From the NCBI GenBank assembly GCA_944322545.1, contig CALUPF010000028.1:62001-126000 (forward strand): a DNA stretch of 64,000 bases, read 5' to 3'. The position numbers and the translations under genes are program-made. The stretch is from Candidatus Gastranaerophilales bacterium (GTDB taxonomy: Bacteria; Cyanobacteriota; Vampirovibrionia; Gastranaerophilales; Gastranaerophilaceae). Below are positions 43,523 to 50,824 of this stretch, piece after piece. Below the pieces are notes generated by a model that saw nothing but the letters and a program-made list of their open reading frames with translations, was not told where the DNA came from and did no database searches. Every line of letters starts with the position of its first letter. Positions within the stretch are counted from its first letter, which is position 1.

Positions 43523-43529
43523 AGGTGAT

Positions 43530-43580
43530 ATGATGAACTTGAATATTTTAAATTTGAATAATTGTTGGTGGCGCCTGTAA
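43530..43580 (+). CDS. Candidate leader peptide with tandem Trp codons
   Basis: A 16-codon frame: M-M-N-L-N-I-L-N-L-N-N-C-W-W-R-L and stop TAA at 43578-43580. Its W-W-R ending resembles the G-W-W-R-T of enterobacterial TrpL, and TTGGTGGCGC is shared with that gene. AGGTG lies 2-5 bases before the two start ATGs, though the predicted transcript may begin at the ATG itself. The stop codon overlaps the first arm of a hairpin. It could sense charged tRNA-Trp, but the downstream gene is not a known trp gene. Short frames arise by chance, so this remains a candidate. Confidence 0.4.
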   Translation: MMNLNILNLNNCWWRL

Positions 43581-43644
43581 TATAAGTACAGGCTTGAATT
43601 TTTTGCAATTAATCAAAATTTATGATTTTAACCTGTACTTTTTT
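43573..43644 (+). promoter_or_regulatory. Attenuator-like competing hairpins
   Basis: Segment A GCCTGTA (43573-43579) pairs with B TACAGGC (43587-43593), followed by TTGAATTTTTT. Alternatively, B extended as AAGTACAGG (43584-43592) pairs perfectly with C CCTGTACTT (43632-43640), followed by TTTT. The two structures exclude each other, as in transcription attenuators. Arm A overlaps the leader peptide stop. Confidence 0.5.
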
Positions 43645-43681
43645 ATTGAAGTCGCAGTTAAAGTTATGAGGATTAATTCAA

Positions 43682-44926
43682 ATGTCAGTAAATTTAATAA
43701 ACACACTAACACAACCACTTAAATCAGCAGCAAAGTTCGTCGCATATCAAGAGCAGTCATCAGGTCTTTCCACATCTAGATGTATAATGGACACTGCTAC
43801 TTGTCTTGGTCCTAAAGCAATTTGTTCAAGAAGCAAAGAGGACCTGTTTGAAAATTCTGCTTTAGAAATTTCTGAAAATGCACTTGTATATTATGGTCCG
43901 GCTTTGGTTGGTGAAAAAATAGCAAGAAAAGTTTTCTCGAAAAATCTTTCAGACGAAGCTAAATCTCTTGTTTCAACACAAGCAAAGGAGCTTTTGGAAT
44001 CTAAAAATCCTTTAAATAAAAAAGTTATTCCTGTAAAAGCAGCGATTGCATTGACAGCACTTTTGATTCCTTTTACAGAATTCACTTTGAACTATTTTAA
44101 AAATTTAGCCACGTTGAAGGTGTTCAAAAAAGCTGATTTTAACAATATTGCTAGTTTGGAACATAAAAAAGAAGATAAAACAATCCAAGACAAGGTTCAA
44201 AAAAGCGCATATAAAAATATAATGAAAGCCGTTGGGGCATTTTTGACAGCATTGTCAGTCGCTGGGTTAGTTTATAAAAAGGGTGAAAGCTCAAAATTTT
44301 TGATGAGTTTATCAGAAGCGATATTAGCCCCTGGGTCTAAGTTTTTCAAAAACAATCAAAAACTTAAAAATTTGCTTAATAAATATGCTTCAATTGATTT
44401 TGCAAAAGGAGAAAATGGCAGTTTGGTCTTGAGTAAAGGGCACCTTACCTCTTGTGTTGTGATTGGTGGTGCAGGATATTTTGGTGCTTCAAAAGATCGA
44501 GGAAAACAAAATTTCCTTGAAACGCTATTTAGATTTCCTTTAGTCGGTTTTTATATAATCACAGGTTCTGAGCTTTTTGAGAAGGGATTTAAAAAAGTTC
44601 TTAGAAAACTAAATATGTGTAAAGAAACAATATCTAAAGATTTGAGCGTTCCTTCATTTGATGAAATATCTAAGCTTGCTCAAAAAATGGCGCAAAAAAA
44701 CGGATCAAATGTGAAAGATGAGTTTAAAAAACTTGCTAAACAAAAGGTTCTTATCTTTGGTGTTCCATTTGTTTTTAGTATAGGTTTTATGGGCTTTTTT
44801 GTTGCAGCTACTTCTAATTTATTCACGAAATACAGATTTAACCAAGATAAAAAAAGAAATGAGATGTCAGAAAAATATGTAAATCAAAAAAATGAGTCCC
44901 CTGCATTTAAAGCCTTTTTAAAATAG
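43682..44926 (+). CDS. Hypothetical membrane-associated protein
   Basis: A 414-residue protein I cannot assign. It has no S-F-K-G tag. Four or five hydrophobic segments are visible, at about residues 118-138, 182-202, 258-272, 285-305 and 350-375, set between basic, lysine-rich stretches. Cysteines cluster near residues 35-50. RBS ATGAGGA precedes the ATG. The gene lies behind the tandem-Trp leader and competing hairpins, which makes its regulation more interesting than its sequence. Confidence 0.6.
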   Translation: MSVNLINTLTQPLKSAAKFVAYQEQSSGLSTSRCIMDTATCLGPKAICSRSKEDLFENSALEISENALVYYGPALVGEKIARKVFSKNLSDEAKSLVSTQAKELLESKNPLNKKVIPVKAAIALTALLIPFTEFTLNYFKNLATLKVFKKADFNNIASLEHKKEDKTIQDKVQKSAYKNIMKAVGAFLTALSVAGLVYKKGESSKFLMSLSEAILAPGSKFFKNNQKLKNLLNKYASIDFAKGENGSLVLSKGHLTSCVVIGGAGYFGASKDRGKQNFLETLFRFPLVGFYIITGSELFEKGFKKVLRKLNMCKETISKDLSVPSFDEISKLAQKMAQKNGSNVKDEFKKLAKQKVLIFGVPFVFSIGFMGFFVAATSNLFTKYRFNQDKKRNEMSEKYVNQKNESPAFKAFLK

Positions 44927-44986
44927 TTTTATAAACTAACAAAAAAAAATTTTTTTAGTTTTTGAAATTAATACGAGAGGTGAATA

Positions 44987-45550
44987 ATGAATATAAGTTT
45001 TAAAGGTTTTGAAAACACAGGAATAGGGCTTGAAATTAATCCTAAAGAAAAAATTGTAAAAAAAGCTGGTGCTGAAATTGTTGTTCCTCCTTATAAGCAC
45101 CTTACCTTAAATGCAAAATTAAATAACATAGGTGAAAAGGATTTAGACAATTTTCGTAGGATTTTAGAAAAATTTCCAAACGCTAGTGAAAAGGACTCTG
45201 TAAATTTTAGTTATGATGAATATTACAGTAATTTTGAGAAGAAAACAAAAAAGGAATTTTGGTTGAATGATAAGCCTCTTATTTTAAATGATCATAATTT
45301 AGAGGTGTTTTCAAAGCTTGCAAAGTTATTTACGAGATTGTCAAAAGTGAAAGACAATGAATTAAAACAAGACAAAAATTATATAAGCAGCTTGGATTGT
45401 CGTTATAATTTTTCTTATTTTAACAGATATCCAGATTCACAAGAGTTTGAATATTATGCTAAGGGGTTTCATAATCCTTCTGAGATAAGAGAAAATGCTG
45501 CTTTTATGAGTGATGAATTTCAAAAAATGATGACAGACTATTTTAATTAA
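44987..45550 (+). CDS. FKG-tagged hypothetical protein
   Basis: A 187-residue soluble protein whose tag is right at the start: M-N-I-S-F-K-G-F. No family recognised; the body is charged with no membrane helix and no signal peptide. Segments such as K-H-L-T-L-N-A-K-L and the closing F-Q-K-M-M-T-D-Y-F suggest a small alpha/beta fold. It has a good RBS (GAGAGGTGA) and lies 60 bases after the previous gene, probably in the same transcript. Confidence 0.62.
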   Translation: MNISFKGFENTGIGLEINPKEKIVKKAGAEIVVPPYKHLTLNAKLNNIGEKDLDNFRRILEKFPNASEKDSVNFSYDEYYSNFEKKTKKEFWLNDKPLILNDHNLEVFSKLAKLFTRLSKVKDNELKQDKNYISSLDCRYNFSYFNRYPDSQEFEYYAKGFHNPSEIRENAAFMSDEFQKMMTDYFN

Positions 45551-45594
45551 AAGTTTGTGTTATTATAGGTTGGAGAGTTAAATGGAGATTACCC

Positions 45595-47121
45595 ATGAGA
45601 ATTCTGGCATCCTTTTTTACGGCTATTATTTTAGCCTTGTTTGTTATTAGTTCTAGTGTTTATGCTAATGAATCTTCAAAAAATTTGAAAAAGTCACACT
45701 TTTATCCTGCGTTTCATTTGGCATCAAATGGCAATTCAATGAAAGAGCCAAGCGGATTTGTGTATTTTCAAGGTCAATATCATTTGTTTTTTGAGGACTC
45801 AATAGATAATAATGATCCCAAAAAAATGCAATGGGGTCATTCGGTTAGCCCTGATATGTTGAATTGGCGTTATTTGAATGCTGCATTAAAACCTTCAACT
45901 GAATATGACAAAGATGGGATTAATTCAGGAAGTGCTATTGTCGATCAAGATATGTTGTATCTTTTATACACAGGTCGTGAGGTTAAAAAAGTTAATGAAA
46001 AAACTGAAATTCACGAGACACAAAATCTTGCAATGAGCAAAGATGGCAAGAATTTTGGCAAATCTGCTAATAATCCTGTTATAAAAATGGCTCCTCATTA
46101 TTCATATCTTGATTTTTCATCTAGTACGTTTTCGGATCCGTTTGTATGGAAACAGTCTGACAGATATTATGCGCTAGTCGGTTCTCAATATGAAAAAACA
46201 AAAGACGGTGCTGTATTGTTATTTAAAAGCAAAGATTTGAGAAACTGGGTTTTCATAAATGTCACAGCAGTAGGCAGAAATGGAGAAATGGGACAGGTTT
46301 GGGAATCACCGAATTTTGTTCATATCGGACAAGACGATGTTTTGATGATTTCTCCTAAGGGGATAAAGCCCCAAGGTAAAGCTTTTTTAAATAAGAACCA
46401 ATCAGGATGGTTTGTTGGTAAATTAGACTATGACACTGGTAAATTTAAACAAAAAGGTGCTTTCGGGCTTTTTGATAAAGGCTTTGATTTTTATGCACCA
46501 AGTGTTATAAAAACTCCTGACAATCGTGTTGTAATGATAGGTATGTTAGGGATGGAAGGTTCTTCTTTGCCTGAAAAATCTGAAGGTTGGACAGGCATGA
46601 TGAGTATTCCTCGTGAAATGAAAATTGTGAATAATAGGGTTGTGACAACTCCTGTTAGTGAAATGAAGTCTTTAAGAGATTCTGGTGTAACTTATAAAAA
46701 CCAAACATTAAATGGTGATAGAGATTTCTCTAATATAAAAGGTGATGTTTATGAACTAAATGTTGATGCTGATTTAACTAATGCAAAAACTTTTTCTATT
46801 CATCTTAGATCATCTGCATCACAAGAAACAGTTTTGAGTTATGATAAAGATACGAAAGTTTTGAAACTTAACCGTGATAAATCGGGTTTAGGTTTAAAAG
46901 GCGAAAGAGAAGCTCATCTTAGTCTTGAAAACAACAATTTGTTGAAGCTTAGAATTTTCGTTGATAAATCTTCAATAGAAATCTTTGCGAACGATGGACA
47001 GGTCGTTATGAGCTCAAGAATTTATCCTGATAAGTCTGCTCAAGGAATAAAGTTTGTTTCAAACGGTCAGGTTAAGTTAAACAATTTAGAGTTTTACAAA
47101 TTAAAATCTATACACAATTAA
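45595..47121 (+). CDS. Secreted GH32-like protein (invertase/levanase fold) with altered catalytic motifs
   Basis: A 508-residue protein with a signal peptide (about residues 1-24). Residues 35-340 match the five-bladed propeller of glycoside hydrolase family 32, which cleaves fructans or sucrose: Y-H-L-F-F near 61, W-G-H-S near 77, N-S-G-S-A near 107. The final 150 residues form the beta-sandwich, including I-E-I-F-A-N-D-G. The hallmark motifs are changed: W-M-N-D-P-N-G reads S-M-K-E-P-S-G, so the catalytic Asp nucleophile is Glu51; R-D-P reads S-D-P; W-E-C-P reads W-E-S-P with the acid/base Glu kept. It may be an altered-specificity or non-catalytic binder. An RBS (TGGAGA) precedes the ATG. 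Confidence 0.85.
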   Translation: MRILASFFTAIILALFVISSSVYANESSKNLKKSHFYPAFHLASNGNSMKEPSGFVYFQGQYHLFFEDSIDNNDPKKMQWGHSVSPDMLNWRYLNAALKPSTEYDKDGINSGSAIVDQDMLYLLYTGREVKKVNEKTEIHETQNLAMSKDGKNFGKSANNPVIKMAPHYSYLDFSSSTFSDPFVWKQSDRYYALVGSQYEKTKDGAVLLFKSKDLRNWVFINVTAVGRNGEMGQVWESPNFVHIGQDDVLMISPKGIKPQGKAFLNKNQSGWFVGKLDYDTGKFKQKGAFGLFDKGFDFYAPSVIKTPDNRVVMIGMLGMEGSSLPEKSEGWTGMMSIPREMKIVNNRVVTTPVSEMKSLRDSGVTYKNQTLNGDRDFSNIKGDVYELNVDADLTNAKTFSIHLRSSASQETVLSYDKDTKVLKLNRDKSGLGLKGEREAHLSLENNNLLKLRIFVDKSSIEIFANDGQVVMSSRIYPDKSAQGIKFVSNGQVKLNNLEFYKLKSIHN

Positions 47122-47129
47122 ATAAACAA

Positions 47130-47202
47130 GCCGGTGTAGCTCAGCTGGTAGAGCAGGTCATTCGTAATGATCAGGTCGCAGGTTCGAACCCCGTCACCGG
47201 CT
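47130..47202 (+). tRNA. tRNA-Thr (anticodon CGT)
   Basis: Folds as a 73-base cloverleaf: 7-bp acceptor stem GCCGGTG/CACCGGC, D arm GCTC...GAGC, anticodon stem GGTCA/TGATC with loop TTCGTAA (anticodon CGT, reading ACG), and T arm with GTTCGAAC. The T stem has an A-C mismatch at its third pair and a G-U pair at its base. CCA is not encoded. The flanks AAACAA and TTTGTTT extend the acceptor stem. Confidence 0.95.
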
Positions 47203-47226
47203 TTGTTTATTGTAAATAGGTGAAAT

Positions 47227-47850
47227 ATGAAAAAAGTTTTATGTTTTGGAGATAGCAACACATACGGTTTTATTCCGACAACAGGTGGTCGTTATGATAA
47301 AAATACCCGTTGGTGTGGGGTTTTGCAAAATCTACTTTCTGACAAATTTCAAATTATCGAGGAAGGTTGCAATAACAGGACTGGTTTTTCTGATAATGCT
47401 GCTGGACTTGATCAAACTGGTTATAGAATTTTACCTTTGATTTTAGACAAATATTCAGAAATTGATGTTGTGATAATTGCTATTGGGGTAAATGATTTGC
47501 AGTTTTTTTATCAAGCAGATGCAAAAAAAATAGAAGCTGGAATGGAAAATCTTGTTGATATAGTTAAGCAAAAATTTGCTGATGCAAAAATTGTTATCGT
47601 TGCACCGTCTGTGATTACGAAAGACATTTTAACTAGCGGTTTTAGCGCAATGTTTGATGGAAAATCGATTGAAAAATCGAAAATGATTGCTGAAATATAC
47701 GAAAAAGTGGCTAAATCTAATGATGCATTTTTTGTTGATTTAAACAAAGTAGCGAAGGTCAGCAAAACAGATGGGCTTCATTATGAGCCTCAGGAGCATT
47801 TGAAAATAGCTGAAACTATGGCAAAGATTCTTGTTGAAAGGTTCTGCTGA
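47227..47850 (+). CDS. SGNH/GDSL-family esterase
   Basis: A 207-residue hydrolase with the four SGNH blocks: block I F-G-D-S-N-T-Y-G (Ser nucleophile near residue 9), block II glycine region (Asn-containing E-E-G-C-N-N-R near 50), block III I-G-V-N-D-L (Asn near 85), block V D-G-L-H-Y (Asp and His near 187-190). It resembles arylesterase or acyl-carbohydrate esterases of the lipase GDSL_2 type. There is no signal peptide, so it is cytoplasmic. It removes acyl groups from an unknown substrate. It starts 24 bases after the tRNA. Confidence 0.87.
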   Translation: MKKVLCFGDSNTYGFIPTTGGRYDKNTRWCGVLQNLLSDKFQIIEEGCNNRTGFSDNAAGLDQTGYRILPLILDKYSEIDVVIIAIGVNDLQFFYQADAKKIEAGMENLVDIVKQKFADAKIVIVAPSVITKDILTSGFSAMFDGKSIEKSKMIAEIYEKVAKSNDAFFVDLNKVAKVSKTDGLHYEPQEHLKIAETMAKILVERFC

Positions 47851-47863
47851 CCTTGTCTTTGTA

Positions 47864-48193
47864 TTAGTTGTTTTCATATTTTTCGACTAATTTTTTTAGG
47901 TCGTTTTTTTGTTGAAGTCCGGCTTTTTGTTCCATGAGCTTTCCGTTTTTGAAAATGAGTATTGCTGGTATTCCGCTTATAAAATATTCAGCAGCTTTTG
48001 CTCTGTTTTCGTCAACGTTTAGCTTTGCAACAATAGCTTTTCCATCTAGTTCGTTTGCAAGCTCATCGATGATTGGACCTTGTGTTCTGCAATGTCCGCA
48101 CCATGGTGCAAAAAAGTCGACAATGACTGGATGTTTTGTATTGTTTAATTGAATATCAAAATTTTCGTCTGTTAATTCAACTACTTTAGACAT
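47864..48193 (-). CDS. trxA: Thioredoxin with CGHC active site
   Basis: A 109-residue thioredoxin fold: F-F-A-P-W-C-G-H-C near residues 27-35 and the cis-proline I-S-G-I-P-A near 74. The active site is W-C-G-H-C rather than W-C-G-P-C; histidine at this position is typical of protein disulphide isomerases and raises the redox potential. It is 12 bases downstream of the peroxiredoxin gene, and could be the reductant for that enzyme. Confidence 0.93.
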   Translation of the reverse strand: MSKVVELTDENFDIQLNNTKHPVIVDFFAPWCGHCRTQGPIIDELANELDGKAIVAKLNVDENRAKAAEYFISGIPAILIFKNGKLMEQKAGLQQKNDLKKLVEKYENN

Positions 48194-48205
48194 GATTTCT
48201 CCTTT

Positions 48206-48991
48206 TTAGTTTTTGCATATTTTGTAGCTTTCGTTGAAAAGTTCTTGTTCTATTTTTTCTATTGGTAATTTTTTGAAGCATAAAAACCAGTCGTAGCATT
48301 TAACGTTGTCCATGTTTTGGAGTCTTTCAATTGCTTCTTGTTTTGTTGAAGGGACTGGAATAATCACTTCATCTCCTGCTTCCCAGTTACAAGGGGTTGA
48401 AACGTTGAATTTGTCTGTTGTTTGTAATGCTATAAGGACTCTTTTTATTTCTTCCAGGTTCCTGCCTGTTGTTTGTGGGTAGTATAAAATAGCTCTGATT
48501 TTACTTTCAGGGTCAATAATAAAAACGGCTCTTACTGCTTTTGTTTCATCTACATCAGGTTGAATCATACCGTATTTTTTTGCAACGTTGCCTTTTAAAT
48601 CATCTATGATAGGAAAATCTACGTCCACTTGTGACATTCCGTTGTAATCAATTTTTTCTTTTATGTTATTAATCCAAGCCAGATGTGAGGTTACGCTATC
48701 AACTGACAGACCTAATAGTTTTGTATTTAGTTCGTTGAATTCCTCTTGCATTGATTCAAAGGTCATAAATTCAGTTGTGCAAACAGGCGTAAAATCAGCG
48801 GGATGTGAGAAAAATATTACCCAGCTGTCTTTGTAGTCTTGTGGAAAATGTATCATTCCTTTTGTGCTTTTTGCCCAAAATGATGGGGCTTTTTCACCTA
48901 GTAGCGGAATAGAACTTTTTTTTCTGCGTGAGTTGATAACACCGAAAATAACTGCCATTATTGCAGCAGGCAATAAGAGTTTTTTTATCAT
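48206..48991 (-). CDS. Peroxiredoxin (Prx6-like) with N-terminal membrane anchor
   Basis: A 261-residue peroxidase. The peroxidatic cysteine is Cys71 in H-P-A-D-F-T-P-V-C-T-T-E, and V-K-C-Y-D-W-F-L-C near 241-249 matches the extra C-terminal cysteines of archaeal-type Prx6 enzymes. The start is set at the ATG at 48991, which has AAAGGAA upstream; a longer frame to 49057 has no RBS. This start gives an N-terminal hydrophobic helix (about residues 4-19) followed by S-R-R-K-K, so the enzyme is likely tethered to the inner face of the membrane, or possibly a signal anchor. It removes hydroperoxides and is co-transcribed with trxA. Confidence 0.9.
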   Translation of the reverse strand: MIKKLLLPAAIMAVIFGVINSRRKKSSIPLLGEKAPSFWAKSTKGMIHFPQDYKDSWVIFFSHPADFTPVCTTEFMTFESMQEEFNELNTKLLGLSVDSVTSHLAWINNIKEKIDYNGMSQVDVDFPIIDDLKGNVAKKYGMIQPDVDETKAVRAVFIIDPESKIRAILYYPQTTGRNLEEIKRVLIALQTTDKFNVSTPCNWEAGDEVIIPVPSTKQEAIERLQNMDNVKCYDWFLCFKKLPIEKIEQELFNESYKICKN

Positions 48992-49158
48992 AAAAAATTC
49001 CTTTCTCTCACTCATTTTTGTATATGGAATTTTTATATATCCAAATCTGTTTTTCATTGCTCCTATAACGATTTAGGTTGCTATATTTTTTTATAATTAA
49101 AATAATATTATTGACAAAAAGTTAGTCTGGGCTTACATTGTTAAAAAAGGAGGTTACT

Positions 49159-49623
49159 TTGTTCGTAAATTCACTATCTTTCAATCCTGTAAATTATAAA
49201 TCTAAAAAATGCAAGGCGAGTTCTCAATCGGTTTCTTTTTGTTCGACTACTGTTCCAACGAAAGATCAGTTTAATGATTTGAGGGTGTTTTTTCATCATA
49301 TTTATGAATATAAAAAGGGGTTAAGGAGTCTTGTTTTGACGACAGAAAAAGCATCTAACAGGGAGATTATTGAGCAAAGGTTAATAAAAGAAAAAATTCC
49401 ATATGTCATAAAAGATGTGAATGGAAAAAATATAAATGTGTTTTTCGGAAATAAAGATTGTATTAAAGTTGTATCTTCTTTTGGGGAGAAAAGTCTTGAT
49501 AAATTAACACCTGAGCAGGACTTTATGCTAGGAATAATGCTAGGTTATGACAAGATTTTGCAATGTCGCAGATATTTTGTCATGCGAGAAAAATATCAAA
49601 CGAGAAATAATTTTAGTAATTAA
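49159..49623 (+). CDS. DUF2023-like protein with tag-like N-terminus
   Basis: A 154-residue protein. The start is the TTG at 49159, which has a near-perfect AAGGAGGTT six bases upstream; an in-frame TTG at 49138 lies before that site. Residues about 40-140 (F-F-H-H-I-Y-E-Y-K-K-G, I-N-V-F-F-G, L-T-P-E-Q-D-F-M-L-G-I-M-L-G-Y-D) look like the small DUF2023 family known from Bacteroidetes and epsilon-proteobacteria; this is from memory. The first 30 residues are an added, lysine and serine-rich extension ending S-V-S-F-C-S, which resembles the S-F-K-G tag of other proteins here. Confidence 0.65.
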   Translation: MFVNSLSFNPVNYKSKKCKASSQSVSFCSTTVPTKDQFNDLRVFFHHIYEYKKGLRSLVLTTEKASNREIIEQRLIKEKIPYVIKDVNGKNINVFFGNKDCIKVVSSFGEKSLDKLTPEQDFMLGIMLGYDKILQCRRYFVMREKYQTRNNFSN

Positions 49624-49717
49624 AATGTATTAATAAAAAAATAATACTACCCGTTATTTATAATCTGTATTATTATAATAAGAGGTTCTTATTTATATGT
49701 AATCAGTTGAGGTTAAA

Positions 49718-50824
49718 GTGGATAAAAATTTAGTTGTTGGTGCAGGTTTTAGCGGTGCAGTTATAGCAAATCTTATTGCTGAAAAATTAGGCGAGAAAGT
49801 TCTAGTTATTGATAAAAAAGAACACATTGCTGGGAATAGCTATGATTATACTGATGAAAACGGTATAAAAATTCACAAGTATGGCTCTCATATTTTTCAT
49901 ACTAACAGTGAAAAAGTGTGGTCTTATTTTAAAAAGTTTGGTGATTTGAATACATATATGCACAGAGTTATTGCTGTGATAGACGGTATAGAAACGACAA
50001 TTCCCTTTAACTTGAATACATTATATGATGTGTTTCCAGAAACTTTGGCAAAAAGGTTAGAAGAAAAATTATTAAAATCTTTTGAATATAACAAAAAAGT
50101 ACCAATTTTAGAGTTTCAAAAGCAAGCTGATGCTGATTTGAAATTTTTAGCGCAGTATGTATATGAAAAAGTATTTTTGCATTATACAAACAAGCAGTGG
50201 GGAACATCACCTGAGGATGTTGATGGTGCTGTAACAGCTAGAGTTCCTGTTTATATAAGCTGTGATGACAGATATTTCCAAGATAAATATCAAGGGATTC
50301 CAACTTGTGGTTATACAAGAGTTGTTGAGAAAATGTTAAAACATCCTAATATCGAGGTTAAATTAAACACAGATTATAAAGTTGTTAAGGGTGATTTCAA
50401 AAGGATTTTTTACACCGGTTCAATTGATGAATTCTTTGATTATAAATTTGGAATGTTGCCATATAGAAGTGTGAATTTCAAATTAGAGTTACATAATCAT
50501 CCTTATTATCAGTCTAATGCTGTTGTGAATTATCCTTGTAATTACGATTTCACAAGAATTCATGAGTACAAGTATTACTTAAATGATATTTCAGAAAAAA
50601 CTGTTATTGCTAAGGAATATTCTGAAGCATTTGAATTGGGCAAAAATGAAAGATATTACCCAATTCCAAAAGATGAAAACATTGAGTTGTATAACAAGTA
50701 TTTAGAAGAAGCTAAAAAACTTGAGAATGTTTATTTCTTAGGCAGATTAGGTGATTATAAATATTACAATATGGATCAGGCTATTGGTCGTGCTATTGAA
50801 CTTTTTGAGGAGGTTTGTCAATGA
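49718..50824 (+). CDS. glf: UDP-galactopyranose mutase (first copy)
   Basis: A 368-residue flavoenzyme that converts UDP-galactopyranose to UDP-galactofuranose. The FAD loop G-A-G-F-S-G-A-V lies at the N-terminus; K-Y-G-S-H-I-F-H-T near residue 54, W-G-T-S-P near 160, R-Y-F-Q-D-K-Y-Q-G-I-P near 185, and the closing L-G-R-L-G-D-Y-K-Y-Y-N-M-D-Q are family hallmarks. The start is GTG with GAGG upstream. It overlaps galE by 4 bases, so substrate supply and use are coupled. Confidence 0.95.
   Translation: MDKNLVVGAGFSGAVIANLIAEKLGEKVLVIDKKEHIAGNSYDYTDENGIKIHKYGSHIFHTNSEKVWSYFKKFGDLNTYMHRVIAVIDGIETTIPFNLNTLYDVFPETLAKRLEEKLLKSFEYNKKVPILEFQKQADADLKFLAQYVYEKVFLHYTNKQWGTSPEDVDGAVTARVPVYISCDDRYFQDKYQGIPTCGYTRVVEKMLKHPNIEVKLNTDYKVVKGDFKRIFYTGSIDEFFDYKFGMLPYRSVNFKLELHNHPYYQSNAVVNYPCNYDFTRIHEYKYYLNDISEKTVIAKEYSEAFELGKNERYYPIPKDENIELYNKYLEEAKKLENVYFLGRLGDYKYYNMDQAIGRAIELFEEVCQ

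Noticed and set aside
43573..43604. Simple terminator of an upstream gene
   Set aside because: The upstream gene is on the opposite strand and a promoter lies between, so the hairpin belongs to the leader of the gene at 43682.
49138..49158. Start of the DUF2023-like protein at TTG 49138
   Set aside because: This would place the strong AAGGAGGTT site inside the coding region; TTG 49159 follows it at ideal spacing.
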